Positions 1-8,807 of a stretch of 64,000 bases of DNA are shown here, piece after piece. Each line of letters starts with the position of its first letter. The stretch's first letter is position 1. The translations under genes were made by a program, and so were the position numbers. The notes beneath the pieces are model-generated. The model searched no databases and was not told the DNA's origin. It worked only from the letters and a program-made list of their open reading frames with translations. Source of the stretch: Gammaproteobacteria bacterium (GTDB lineage: Bacteria > Pseudomonadota > Gammaproteobacteria > GCA-001735895). The stretch covers positions 1 to 64,000 of the forward strand of contig JAOTYD010000003.1 in the NCBI GenBank assembly GCA_029862005.1, given 5' to 3'.

Positions 1-2692
1 ACAGGTTGTCGAGCTTTTTACCGGATGGCTCGGCCATGTAAAGATTGAGCGATTGCCCCTGGTCGATCCATTTTTGCCGGCGCGATGCTGCTTCGACCAG
101 CCAGCGCGAATCGACTTCAAACGCGGTCGCATATATGGCTTTCAATATTTCCGGTACCCGATCAATGTGCTGTACGCTGCCATCGTAATACTTCAGATCG
201 TTGACCATGACATCGTCCCACAGGCCCTGCTGCTTCAAATCGTCCACCAGGTAAGGATTGACCACGGTAAATTCACCGGAGAGGTTCGATTTGACAAACA
301 GGTTCTGGTATATCGGTTCGATTGACTGGCTGACCCCGCAGATGTTCGAAATCGTCGCTGTGGGTGCAATCGCCATCGTATTCGAGTTACGCATGCCAAT
401 GCTCATAACCCGCTGGCGCAGGCTGTCCCAGTTCATGCGTGAACTTTCGTCCTGTTGCAGGTAGTCACTGCGAGATTCCCGCAGTCGCGCTACCGAGTCG
501 ATTGGCAGGATACCCTGGCTCCACAGTGAACCCGGGTAGCTGGAGTAGGTGCCGCGTTCCTCTGCAAGCTGGGTGGAGGCCTGGATCGCGTAGTAACTGA
601 CGGCTTCCATCGATTCATCGGCAAACTCGATGGCGTCTTCCGAGGCATAGGGAATATGCTGCTTGTACAGGGCGTCCTGGAATCCCATGATGCCGAGTCC
701 GACCGGTCGATGGCGCAGGTTGGAGGTACGCGCCTGCGGCACGCTGTAATAATTGTAATCAATCACGTTATCCAGCATGCGCATTGCGGTGTTAATGGTC
801 TGCTCGAGTTTCGCGAGATTCAGGCCGTTTTCATCGACATGCTGGGGCAGGTTGACGGAGCCCAGGTTACAGACCGCGATCTCGGTATCCGAAGTATTCA
901 GTGTAATCTCGGTGCACAGGTTGGACGAATGCACAACGCCGGCATGTTGTTGCGGCGACCGGATATTGCACGGGTCCTTGAAGGTTATCCACGGGTGGCC
1001 GGTTTCAAACAGCATGCCGAGCATTTTGCGCCATAAATCGATTGCCTTGATGCGGCGAAAAGACTTGATTTCGCCACGGTCAGCCTTTTCTTCATAGGCC
1101 ACGTAAGCGGCCTCGAAATCAGTGCCGTAGAGGTCGTGTAATTCCGGGACTTCACAAGGTGAGAACAGCGTCCACGGTCCTTCCTCGGCAACCCGTTTCA
1201 TGAATAAATCGGGAATCCAGTTGGCGGTATTCATGTCGTGGGTGCGACGTCGCTCTTCGCCGGTATTTTTCCGTAGATCGAGAAAATCCTCGATATCGAG
1301 ATGCCAGGTTTCGAGGTAGGCACACATTGCGCCTTTGCGCTTACCACCCTGGTTAACTGCTACGGCGGTATCGTTGGCGACCTTCAGGAATGGAACTACG
1401 CCCTGTGATTTACCATTGGTGCCCTTGATGTGCGAGCCCATGCCACGCACCCGGGTCCAGTCGTTGCCGAGACCCCCCGCAAACTTGGACAACATCGCGT
1501 CGTCCTTGATCGCACTGAAAATACCATCGAGATCGTCAGGTACCGTTGTCAGGTAACAGCTCGACAGTTGTGGACGCAGGGTTCCCGAATTGAACAGGGT
1601 CGGGGTGCTGCTCATGAAATTAAACGAAGACAGCAAGTTGTAAAATTCGATGGCCCGTTCCTCACGCTTTACCTCGTTGATCGCAAGGCCCATGGCGACC
1701 CGCATGTAAAATGCCTGCGGTAATTCGAAACGCACGTCGTGATAATGAATAAAGTAACGGTCATACAGGGTCTGCAGCCCGAGATAAGTGAACTGGTGGT
1801 CTCGCTCGGATTTAAGGGAATTACCCAGAAGTTCGAGGTCAAACTTGAGCAGTTCCTTGTCGAGCAGTTCGAGCTCGGTCGCTTTTTTGATGTAATTGCC
1901 AAAATATTCACAGTAACGATCGGACATTTCGGCAAAAGTTGCGCTAGGTGCGCCATCGTTGATAAAGCTCAGGGATTCGGTGCGTAATTCGTCGAGTAAC
2001 AGGCGTGCTGCGACCTGCGAGTATTCCGGCTCTCGATCGATCAGTCCGCGTGCACTCATGACCGCCGTAGGACTGATGTCTTTCTGTGATACGCCATCAA
2101 ACAGGTTCTTGACGGTTCCATTGTAAACCTGCTCGGCACTAACGCTGTCGAGTCCGGTACAGGCTTCATTAATAACCGTTTGCAGGCGCAGGGTGTCGAG
2201 TGGTGCAATGCTGCCATCTTCCTGCTTGACGGTGAGCACGACGCACTCGTCCTCGTGGAACTCTTCCGGCGCATCGATTCTGCTCTGCGCGCGTGCGGCA
2301 GCACGCTCTTCGCGGTAAAGCACGTAAGAGCGCGCAATTTTCTGTTCGCCATTGCGCATCAGGGCCAATTCAACCTGATCCTGGATATCCTCGATATGGA
2401 AAGTACCACCATCGGGCTGACGTCGGGTCAGCGTAACGACCACGAGATCGGTTAACTTTTCGACGGTTTCGTGAACCCGGGTTGAAGCAGCGGCCTGGCC
2501 ACCTTCGACGGCCAGAAATGCCTTGGTCATTGCCACTGCAATCTTGTCTTTATCAAAACTGGTTAACTTGCCGTTGCGGCGTACAACGTTGTAGTTACTG
2601 CTGAGCAAATTGTTCTTGTCTGTGGTGACAGCCGGCACTGACTTGACGGGTGCGTCGGTTGTGTCTGTTAAGGGTGATTCAATATTTTGCAT
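1..2692 (-). CDS. nrdA: Ribonucleoside-diphosphate reductase class Ia, large subunit (3' end off window)
   Basis: Reduces ribonucleoside diphosphates to deoxyribonucleotides together with the NrdB radical subunit. Reading the minus strand from the ATG at 2692 gives an uninterrupted frame to the window edge. The N-terminus carries an ATP-cone (VVRRNGKLTSFDKDKI) and then a second, more divergent cone-like stretch (starting CVVLTVKQEDGSIAPLD), a doubled arrangement known from Pseudomonas aeruginosa NrdA. The catalytic core shows the first redox cysteine (QLSSCYL), NLCTEI with the radical cysteine and its Asn and Glu partners, and the QGGKRKGA loop region. The C-terminal tyrosine pair and redox cysteines lie outside the window, as would nrdB. 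The upstream region holds two NrdR boxes and two DnaA-box-like sites, so control by dATP/ATP-sensing NrdR and by replication status is likely. Confidence 0.97.
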   Translation of the reverse strand, partial: MQNIESPLTDTTDAPVKSVPAVTTDKNNLLSSNYNVVRRNGKLTSFDKDKIAVAMTKAFLAVEGGQAAASTRVHETVEKLTDLVVVTLTRRQPDGGTFHIEDIQDQVELALMRNGEQKIARSYVLYREERAAARAQSRIDAPEEFHEDECVVLTVKQEDGSIAPLDTLRLQTVINEACTGLDSVSAEQVYNGTVKNLFDGVSQKDISPTAVMSARGLIDREPEYSQVAARLLLDELRTESLSFINDGAPSATFAEMSDRYCEYFGNYIKKATELELLDKELLKFDLELLGNSLKSERDHQFTYLGLQTLYDRYFIHYHDVRFELPQAFYMRVAMGLAINEVKREERAIEFYNLLSSFNFMSSTPTLFNSGTLRPQLSSCYLTTVPDDLDGIFSAIKDDAMLSKFAGGLGNDWTRVRGMGSHIKGTNGKSQGVVPFLKVANDTAVAVNQGGKRKGAMCAYLETWHLDIEDFLDLRKNTGEERRRTHDMNTANWIPDLFMKRVAEEGPWTLFSPCEVPELHDLYGTDFEAAYVAYEEKADRGEIKSFRRIKAIDLWRKMLGMLFETGHPWITFKDPCNIRSPQQHAGVVHSSNLCTEITLNTSDTEIAVCNLGSVNLPQHVDENGLNLAKLEQTINTAMRMLDNVIDYNYYSVPQARTSNLRHRPVGLGIMGFQDALYKQHIPYASEDAIEFADESMEAVSYYAIQASTQLAEERGTYSSYPGSLWSQGILPIDSVARLRESRSDYLQQDESSRMNWDSLRQRVMSIGMRNSNTMAIAPTATISNICGVSQSIEPIYQNLFVKSNLSGEFTVVNPYLVDDLKQQGLWDDVMVNDLKYYDGSVQHIDRVPEILKAIYATAFEVDSRWLVEAASRRQKWIDQGQSLNLYMAEPSGKKLDNL

Positions 2693-2768
2693 TTAAAGCC
2701 CGGTCCGTGATTACCAAATTTACTGCTCGGATAAGATCCGCGTTTCTGACTTTCTGGCTATTTGTTCC

Positions 2769-2777
2769 TGTGGATAG
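2769..2777 (-). promoter_or_regulatory. DnaA-box-like site near nrdA start
   Basis: TGTGGATAG differs at one position from the complement of the DnaA consensus. It lies about 77 bp from the nrdA start, on the other side of the NrdR boxes from the perfect DnaA box. Confidence 0.35.
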
Positions 2778-2880
2778 TTAAAGTAATTTCTAACTATCGC
2801 TTACAAGTATTTGTGCTCTTGGTGGATTGGAATCAACCAGCCAGCATTTAATATTTGTTATCGGTTAAATTTAACGTGAC

Positions 2881-2896
2881 ACACAATATAATGTGT
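2881..2896. promoter_or_regulatory. NrdR box 1
   Basis: The 16-bp palindrome ACACAATATAATGTGT matches the NrdR operator family. It lies about 190 bp upstream of the nrdA start and contains the 12-mer ACAATATAATGT, which recurs inverted in box 2. Confidence 0.85.
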
Positions 2897-2912
2897 TTTG
2901 ACGGAAGGTCAA

Positions 2913-2928
2913 GTACATTATATTGTGC
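2913..2928. promoter_or_regulatory. NrdR box 2
   Basis: GTACATTATATTGTGC contains the reverse complement of the same 12-mer as box 1. The centres of the two boxes are 32 bp apart, three helical turns, which is the spacing typical of paired NrdR operators. Confidence 0.85.
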
Positions 2929-2957
2929 ATGATTCTGTGGAGACGGCGGGAATATCC

Positions 2958-2966
2958 TGTGGATAA
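2958..2966 (-). promoter_or_regulatory. DnaA box upstream of nrdA
   Basis: TGTGGATAA is the exact complement of the consensus DnaA box TTATCCACA. DnaA boxes are known in the E. coli nrdAB promoter, so the site fits cell-cycle control of nrdA. A single 9-mer can occur by chance. Confidence 0.5.
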
Positions 2967-3124
2967 GTCGGATTTTATTACTCGAAATGGCGTCAGCAAA
3001 GGCTTCTAGCTTATTGATTTCTCTCACCTCGAAATTTCCCGAATCAAAAAATATTATTTAGTTAAAAATTTCATAAAAAATATGTATAAGCTGATACCTG
3101 TGAAATCATATTTGGGCCTTCGCA

Positions 3125-4021
3125 ATGGGATATAGATTGGGAATCGATCTCGGTGGCACTAAAATCGAGGTATTGGTGCTGGACCCGAATCAGCGACCGG
3201 TTTATCGGGAACGTGTTGCCACTCCGGCCCACAGTTACGACGAAATACTGGCGACGATTGCCGATCGGGTGATAAGCGCACGTGCTAATGTCAAGCAGGA
3301 AATGACGATCGGTATCGGTATCCCGGGTGCGATATCTCCGGCAACCGGATTATTGCGCAATTCAAATACAGTCTGCATGAACGGACGACCTTTTTTAGGT
3401 GATATTGAAAAATTGCTGGAATGTGAGGTTCGTGTTGAAAATGACGCCAACTGTTTTACCCTGTCGGAAGCGTTGGGAGGCGCCGCAAAGGATTACAGGA
3501 TAGTTTTTGGCGTGATTATCGGTACCGGAACCGGGGGTGGTCTCGTGATTGATGGTCGACTGGTGAACGGGCCGCACTCGATCAGTGGGGAGTGGGGGCA
3601 TAATCCGCTGCCTTGGCATCACAGAGACGACGGGTCGCCAGCTTGTTTTTGCGGCAAGACATCCTGTATCGAAACTTTTATTTCGGGACCCGGATTTGCA
3701 CAATCTTTCGAGACTCGTTTTGGGCGCAAGCTTTCGAGCAAGGAAATAATTGCCGCCGCCGATAGCGGGGACGCCGAATGCCGTATCATGATGGACATCT
3801 ATCACGATCAGATGGCACGCGCGTTGGCCCACGTCATTAATATCGTCGACCCGCACGCGATCGTACTGGGTGGTGGCATGTCAAATATCGATTCAATTTA
3901 TGCCGAGATTCCCAGGCGTCTCCCCGAGTACGTATTTTCAGACTTTGTCGAAACCTCGATACTGAAAGCCGAGCGTGGGGATGCCAGCGGTGTATACGGT
4001 GCGGCACTGCTGTGGGAATAA
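3125..4021 (+). CDS. ROK-family sugar kinase (fructokinase/glucokinase type)
   Basis: A 298-residue ROK kinase, likely phosphorylating a hexose such as fructose at the expense of ATP in the cytoplasm. It has the N-terminal ATP-binding motif LGIDLGGTKIEVLVLD, the catalytic NDANCFTLSEA region, the glycine-rich GTGTGGGLVIDG stretch, and the zinc site formed by the EWGHNPL histidine and the CFCGKTSCIETFISG cysteines. Overall spacing resembles the Mak fructokinases of Enterobacteria, but substrate cannot be fixed from sequence. It stands alone, divergent from nrdA, 49 bp before the HDOD gene. Confidence 0.9.
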   Translation: MGYRLGIDLGGTKIEVLVLDPNQRPVYRERVATPAHSYDEILATIADRVISARANVKQEMTIGIGIPGAISPATGLLRNSNTVCMNGRPFLGDIEKLLECEVRVENDANCFTLSEALGGAAKDYRIVFGVIIGTGTGGGLVIDGRLVNGPHSISGEWGHNPLPWHHRDDGSPACFCGKTSCIETFISGPGFAQSFETRFGRKLSSKEIIAAADSGDAECRIMMDIYHDQMARALAHVINIVDPHAIVLGGGMSNIDSIYAEIPRRLPEYVFSDFVETSILKAERGDASGVYGAALLWE

Positions 4022-4070
4022 TGCCGCTTTTTCGACTAAGCTCATTGCCTGTCGAACAAATAAACATAAT

Positions 4071-4958
4071 ATGGCCAGCGTTAATTCATTAAACGTCGCA
4101 GCAGCACAGGGAACCGCCGGTCTTCACCTGCTGGTCGAGGAAATCGACAAGCTGGTGAGCCTGCCGGATATCTACTATCGCCTCGAGGAAGCGATAGTCG
4201 ATCCCGGGTCGACCACTGATTCGATTGCGGAACTGTTGCGCAGTGACCCGGATTTGTGCGCGCGCATGTTACGCATGGCCAATAGCGCTTTCTACAGCTT
4301 CCCGACCACGATTGAAACTATCGAACGGGCGGTCAGTACTATCGGCCTGCGCCAGATTCGCGAGCTGGTCCTGGTTACCGCCGTGATAAAGGCATTCGAG
4401 GGGATACCCCCGGAAAAGGTGGATATGGCCAGCTTCTGGGAACACAGTGTCGCGGTCGGTATCCTGGCGCGCGAGATTGGCCAGGCTGGTGGAATTCCAG
4501 GTGCGCAAAGCTTTTACATACCCGGCCTGTTGCACGACCTGGGACGGCTGGTGATGTATCTGAAACTGCCAGCGCTTATGAATGACTTGCTGGACCAGCG
4601 GGAATCGAGCGGACGCGCCATGCATGAACTCGAGCATGAAGTACTAAGCTACTCCCATGCCGATATTGGTGGCTGCCTGCTGGCGTTCTGGAAACTGCCG
4701 CCGTCGATATGTGAACCCGTGACGACGCATCATAATCCAGCAGAGGGCGGTGAGTTCATGCTAAGCGCCTGTGCTATTCACATCGCTGATGCCTGGGTCA
4801 ACTCAAATCAAATCGGTAGTAGCGGCGACAGATTCGAGCTCGACATCAGTGACGAGGCGCTGGCACTGGTTGGGGTCGATCTGGAGGCTGTCGAAGCGGC
4901 AGCCTCCAGCGCGGCAGAGCAAATCCGTGCCGTGGCAAGACAGTTTATGGGTCATTAG
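4071..4958 (+). CDS. HDOD domain protein
   Basis: A 295-residue cytoplasmic protein with one HDOD domain, a degenerate HD-type phosphohydrolase fold used in signalling scaffolds. The domain begins around residue 15 (LVSLPDIYYRLEEAI) and includes SDPDLCARMLRMANSAFYSF and AVSTIGLRQIRELVL, both characteristic. The GLLHDLGRLVMYL segment keeps an HD pair. I place the start at the ATG at 4071: the frame is open further upstream, but that would run into the ROK kinase gene. The gene converges on mgtE and the two stop codons overlap (4955-4958). Its signal partner is unknown. Confidence 0.85.
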   Translation: MASVNSLNVAAAQGTAGLHLLVEEIDKLVSLPDIYYRLEEAIVDPGSTTDSIAELLRSDPDLCARMLRMANSAFYSFPTTIETIERAVSTIGLRQIRELVLVTAVIKAFEGIPPEKVDMASFWEHSVAVGILAREIGQAGGIPGAQSFYIPGLLHDLGRLVMYLKLPALMNDLLDQRESSGRAMHELEHEVLSYSHADIGGCLLAFWKLPPSICEPVTTHHNPAEGGEFMLSACAIHIADAWVNSNQIGSSGDRFELDISDEALALVGVDLEAVEAAASSAAEQIRAVARQFMGH

Positions 4959-6304
4959 CCGAGAACCAGGGTTGCGAGTCCCAGGAATGCGATGATACCG
5001 ACGACATCGGTAATGGTGGTTAATACCACTCCCCCGGCGATTGCCGGATCAATTCCAATCTGACGCAAGACTACCGGAATAACCGCTCCGGCGAATGCCC
5101 CGGAGAGCAGGTTCACGACGAGCGCAAAGGCGATGACCATGCCAATTGCGAAATTCTGAAACCAGATGATCGACAGTGATGCTACTACTATTGCCCACAG
5201 TAACCCGTTTAATAATCCAACGGATATCTCCTTTCTAATCAGTGAGCGGTAATTAGAGCTACCCAGTTGACCGAGGGCAAGACCGCGAATTGCGATGGTC
5301 AGGGTTTGTGATCCGGCGATTCCACCCATGCTGGGCACGATCGTGATCAGGATCGCGAGTGCGACCACCTGGTCGAGGATTTCTTCGAAGAAGCCGATTA
5401 CGTAGGCGGCCAGAAAAGCGGTTAACAGGTTAATACCCAGCCAGATCCCGCGTCGCTTCGAAGTCACCAGCACCGGGGAAAACATGTCTTCCTCTTCAGA
5501 GAGACCGGCCATGCCCATGATGGAGTGATCGCCTTCATCGCGAATGACATCGACGACGTCGTCGACTGTGATACGACCGATAAGCCTGTGTTCTTCATCG
5601 ACGATTGCGGCGCTCACCAGGTCGTATTTTTCAAATTCACGAGCCACCTCGTTGTCTGACATGTGTACATGCATGGCATCGACATCGGTACGCATAATAC
5701 TTTTGACCTCGGCCTCCGGGTCGTTGGTCAGCAGGTCACGTAAATACAATGCACCCATGTAATGGTCATGACGGTCGGTGACGAAGAGCTGGTCGGTGTG
5801 ATCAGGTAACTCACCGCGGATACGCAGGTAGCGTAACACCACGTCGAGTGAAACATCGGCACGCACCGTGACCTGGTCAATGTTCATCAGGCCGCCGGCG
5901 GTATCCTCGCTGTATGACAGAACCGATTCGAGCTTTTCACGCTTGTGCGCGTCCAGCGTATGCAGCGTCTTTACAAGCTTGTCGGTGGGAAGGGCCAGGA
6001 TAAGATCGGCCTGATCGTCCACATCCGGCAGGGTTCCGACAATCGTGGCAATTTCTTCGGGATCGAGCTCTCTGAGCTTGGCGTCGCTGATGTCGTCCTG
6101 GGTTTCAAGTAATACGGCACCCAGGTCACCCGGTTCGATCAGCGGCCAGATCGAATCCCGTTGCTGTGCTGGCAATGAGTCAAGCAACAAGGCGATCTCT
6201 GCCACGTTGACGGAACTCAATAACTTTAATATCTCAATCCTGTCGCCGGATTCAAGCGCTACCGATACGTCCTGACGCAGTTGCTCGATATCTTCTTCAA
6301 TCAT
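4955..6304 (-). CDS. mgtE: Magnesium transporter MgtE
   Basis: A 449-residue Mg2+ channel of the inner membrane. The order is the N-terminal superhelical domain (residues 1-130, with repeated LLDSLPAQQRDSIWPLI-type helices), a CBS pair that senses cytosolic Mg2+ (about 130-255), a connecting helix, and five membrane segments (about 275-449) containing PSMGGIAGSQTL and a GAVIPVVL stretch. I chose the ATG at 6304. An in-frame ATG at 6337 would overlap ptsH by 26 bp and add 11 residues. The gene is the last of the ptsN-hprK-rapZ-EIIA-HPr run, with 7 bp between the HPr stop and this start, so co-transcription is likely. Confidence 0.93.
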   Translation of the reverse strand: MIEEDIEQLRQDVSVALESGDRIEILKLLSSVNVAEIALLLDSLPAQQRDSIWPLIEPGDLGAVLLETQDDISDAKLRELDPEEIATIVGTLPDVDDQADLILALPTDKLVKTLHTLDAHKREKLESVLSYSEDTAGGLMNIDQVTVRADVSLDVVLRYLRIRGELPDHTDQLFVTDRHDHYMGALYLRDLLTNDPEAEVKSIMRTDVDAMHVHMSDNEVAREFEKYDLVSAAIVDEEHRLIGRITVDDVVDVIRDEGDHSIMGMAGLSEEEDMFSPVLVTSKRRGIWLGINLLTAFLAAYVIGFFEEILDQVVALAILITIVPSMGGIAGSQTLTIAIRGLALGQLGSSNYRSLIRKEISVGLLNGLLWAIVVASLSIIWFQNFAIGMVIAFALVVNLLSGAFAGAVIPVVLRQIGIDPAIAGGVVLTTITDVVGIIAFLGLATLVLG

Positions 6305-6311
6305 TTTGCGC

Positions 6312-6581
6312 TCATTCGGCTTCGCCGAAGCGGTCACCGATCAATTGCAGCAACGCGTCGCGACAGGCCTGCTCGTCGTTTCCCTCAATCTCTAGCTCCA
6401 GTTCAGCGCCCTTGCTCGCAGCCAGCATCATAACGCCCATGATACTCTTGGCGTTGATACGATTACCCTTGCGCGTGATGAATACCTCGCTCTCGAACTG
6501 GCTGGCGCAATTGACCAGTTTGGATGCTGCACGCGCGTGCAGCCCGAGTTTGTTCACGATGGTTACCTTTTCGGTGATCAT
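6312..6581 (-). CDS. ptsH: HPr family phosphocarrier protein (NPr-like)
   Basis: An 89-residue HPr. His15 in LGLHARAA is the site phosphorylated by Enzyme I, and Ser46 in NAKSIMGVM is the site used by HPr kinase, which is encoded two genes upstream (hprK). It probably passes phosphate to the mannose-type EIIA and to PtsN of the nitrogen-type PTS rather than to sugar permeases, since no sugar EIIB/EIIC is present here. It overlaps the EIIA gene by 4 bp. In Pseudomonas the equivalent gene is called ptsO. Enzyme I is not in the window. Confidence 0.93.
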   Translation of the reverse strand: MITEKVTIVNKLGLHARAASKLVNCASQFESEVFITRKGNRINAKSIMGVMMLAASKGAELELEIEGNDEQACRDALLQLIGDRFGEAE

Positions 6582-6976
6582 TCCTGGCCCAGTTGTATCC
6601 CGCTCCTGCCGCCCTTCAGCGCGGTTTCGCTGAGTTGCTCCAGTGGTTGCTGTGCGTAGTTTAATACGCGCAGCAACATCGGCAAGTTTAACCCGCTAAC
6701 GACCCGCGCATTGCGATCGCCGGCGAAATGCCGGGCCAGGTTATCAGGTGTTGCACCAAAGATATCGGTGAGCACCAGTACACCCTGACCCTGTTCCTGG
6801 TCATCGATTGCATTACGGATTAAATCCGCGAATTTACCGAGCACTGCGGGTTCGAGATCCGACGGTACCGACACCAGGGAAACCGGCACGGGGGGCTGTT
6901 TGAATATGGTCCTGGCCACAGTAATCAGCTGCGCGCCGATATCCTCGTGAGTTACCAGTAAAATGCCGACATTCAT
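6578..6976 (-). CDS. PTS EIIA, mannose/sorbose family
   Basis: A 132-residue EIIA of the mannose superfamily, with the phosphorylatable His10 in LLVTHEDIG and the conserved VLTDIFGATPDNLA segment. It lacks fused or adjacent EIIB, EIIC or EIID partners, so it is probably a regulatory phosphoacceptor from HPr and not part of a sugar transporter. It overlaps rapZ and HPr by 4 bp each, indicating translational coupling. Confidence 0.92.
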   Translation of the reverse strand: MNVGILLVTHEDIGAQLITVARTIFKQPPVPVSLVSVPSDLEPAVLGKFADLIRNAIDDQEQGQGVLVLTDIFGATPDNLARHFAGDRNARVVSGLNLPMLLRVLNYAQQPLEQLSETALKGGRSGIQLGQE

Positions 6977-7830
6977 GCCATGTCACGGTGACGGATGGAC
7001 AGGCTGCTACGGTCTTTTTTGAATTTCGTAGCGATACGTTCCGCCAGGTATACCGAGCGATGTTTGCCCCCGGTACAACCGATCGAGATTGTCATGTAAC
7101 TGCGATTCTCTTTTTCGAAGCGCGGGATCCAGTCGTCCAGGAAAGAATGAATTGATTCGAACATTTTCTCGACATCCTCGTATTGCTCGAGGTACTTGAC
7201 CACCGCACGGTCGCATCCGGTCAATGGCCTGAGGCTTTTTTCCCAGTGGGGATTCGGTAGACAACGCACGTCGAATACAAAATCGGTATCCGCTGGAACG
7301 CCATTCTTGAAGCCGAAGGACTGAATTAAAATTCCCATTTCGGAGCTTGATTGCGATAGCAGCTGGTCAATGATCATATGCCGCAGTTCATGCACGCTCA
7401 AATTTGAGCTATCAATCGAAAGATCTGCATTGGTGTGAATATCTTCCAGCATTTTCTTTTCCTGCTGGATGGCGTCGGCCAGCGGCAGGCCCGTTCTGGA
7501 AAGCGGATGTTTGCGACGGGTTTCGCTAAAGCGTTTTAACAGCCGTGAAGTATCCGCGGTCAGGAACAGGATCTTGACCTCTAACGGGTGCTTGTTAATT
7601 TTATTCATGATGACGTCGAAACGATCCGAATCATCAATCCCGCTGCGTGCATCGATAGCGATAGCGACCAGGTCATAAGGTTCCGGGGTCGTGTTGATCA
7701 TGTTATCGATGAGTTGCGGCAGCATTCCGAGCGGCAGGTTATCGATGCAATAGTAACCGGCGTCCTCCAGCGTATGCAGGGCTACGGTTTTTCCAGAGCC
7801 GGACAGGCCGCTCACAATCACCAGTTTCAC
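6973..7830 (-). CDS. rapZ: RNase adapter protein RapZ
   Basis: A 285-residue RapZ/YvcJ family ATP/GTP-binding protein. Walker A is GLSGSGKT (residues 8-15), followed by DAGYYCIDNLPLGML and a C-terminal domain with GCTGGKHRSVYLAERI. In E. coli RapZ presents the sRNA GlmZ to RNase E and so controls glucosamine-6-phosphate synthase. Whether this organism has GlmZ-type RNAs cannot be seen here. It overlaps hprK and the EIIA gene by 4 bp each. Confidence 0.95.
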   Translation of the reverse strand: MKLVIVSGLSGSGKTVALHTLEDAGYYCIDNLPLGMLPQLIDNMINTTPEPYDLVAIAIDARSGIDDSDRFDVIMNKINKHPLEVKILFLTADTSRLLKRFSETRRKHPLSRTGLPLADAIQQEKKMLEDIHTNADLSIDSSNLSVHELRHMIIDQLLSQSSSEMGILIQSFGFKNGVPADTDFVFDVRCLPNPHWEKSLRPLTGCDRAVVKYLEQYEDVEKMFESIHSFLDDWIPRFEKENRSYMTISIGCTGGKHRSVYLAERIATKFKKDRSSLSIRHRDMA

Positions 7831-8807
7831 TCTGTGTTCATCCTCGAAGCCGGGTCGGTCGTAGCAGGATTCTGCGCTATTGCCTGGCTTTGACGCGTGA
7901 TGAAATCCTGCGCGGCATTGTACCCGTTTATCTGTAACAAATGGTTGCGCGTCGCCGCTTCGACCAGTACCGCCAGGTTGCGGCCCTGCGCCACCGGCAG
8001 CGCCACCTCTGGAAACTCGAGGCCCAGGATACTGCGCCGTTCGAGATTTTTACCGAGTCGGTCGAACTCGGTTTTGTTTTTCTGATTCAGTTCGACCAGT
8101 TTGATGATGAGACCCAGTGGCATGCTATTTTTCAGCGCGTTGGCACCAAACATCGCGCGCACGTTGACAACACCAAGGCCGCGTACCTCCAGGAAATCGG
8201 TCAGCAATTCCGGGCTTTGGCCCACAACCATATCGGGGGTGCTGCGTGAAAATAACGTAACGTCATCAGATATCAAATGGTGACCCCGGGAGATCAGCGA
8301 TAAAGCCAGTTCGCTTTTACCAACTGCCGTTTTACCAGTAATAAAAACGCCGACATTATAGACTTCTAAAAAGACGCCGTGTTCATCGGTTTTTTCAGCC
8401 AGGGCGTGCGCGAGCAGGTAACGAGTATTGTCGAGTAAATCGGAATCGTTAAGTCCCGAAACCAGAACCGGCACCTCGTTGGATTCGCACAATTTGATCA
8501 TGGCCTCCGGAAGCAGGTTGTCCTGGCTACAGATGATCGCGCAAACCGGTCCGTGAAACAGCGTTTTGAACAAGCTGGTTTGTTGACTATTGCTCAGCTT
8601 CCGGATATAGCGAGATTCCTGATAGCCGACAACGACGATACTCGAGGTGCGGATAACGTTGAAGTAATCGGCCGCATCGAAAGTGTTCGAAGCCTGGCGC
8701 GACAGCTTTATCTCGCGTTCCAGGCCGACCGGGCGAGAATTGAAGTCTAGTTTTAGTTTTTGCTGATACTGGGAGAGAAAGTCACGGATTTTTAAAGCGG
8801 ATCTCAT
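7827..8807 (-). CDS. hprK: HPr kinase/phosphorylase
   Basis: A 326-residue bifunctional enzyme that phosphorylates and dephosphorylates HPr at Ser46. The C-terminal catalytic domain has the P-loop GKTAVGKS (158-165), the following HHLISDDV segment, and the EVRGLGVVNV signature. The N-terminal half is the usual regulatory domain. In Proteobacteria with an incomplete PTS, HprK sits beside ptsN, rapZ and a mannose-type EIIA as here. E. coli lacks it. It overlaps ptsN and rapZ by 4 bp. Confidence 0.95.
   Translation of the reverse strand: MRSALKIRDFLSQYQQKLKLDFNSRPVGLEREIKLSRQASNTFDAADYFNVIRTSSIVVVGYQESRYIRKLSNSQQTSLFKTLFHGPVCAIICSQDNLLPEAMIKLCESNEVPVLVSGLNDSDLLDNTRYLLAHALAEKTDEHGVFLEVYNVGVFITGKTAVGKSELALSLISRGHHLISDDVTLFSRSTPDMVVGQSPELLTDFLEVRGLGVVNVRAMFGANALKNSMPLGLIIKLVELNQKNKTEFDRLGKNLERRSILGLEFPEVALPVAQGRNLAVLVEAATRNHLLQINGYNAAQDFITRQSQAIAQNPATTDPASRMNTE

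Larger units (their letters stand above)
2693..3124. other. Divergent intergenic region nrdA / ROK kinase
   Basis: This 432-bp non-coding stretch holds the two NrdR boxes and two DnaA-like sites listed separately. The part next to the ROK kinase (3040-3100) is strongly AT-rich and contains TATAAG at 3084-3089, a possible -10 element for the rightward gene. I see no RNA gene or small coding frame in it. Confidence 0.6.

Noticed and set aside
2865-2876. GTTAAATTTAAC palindrome upstream of nrdA
   Set aside because: A short AT-rich palindrome in an AT-rich region, without a known regulator or a second functional copy.
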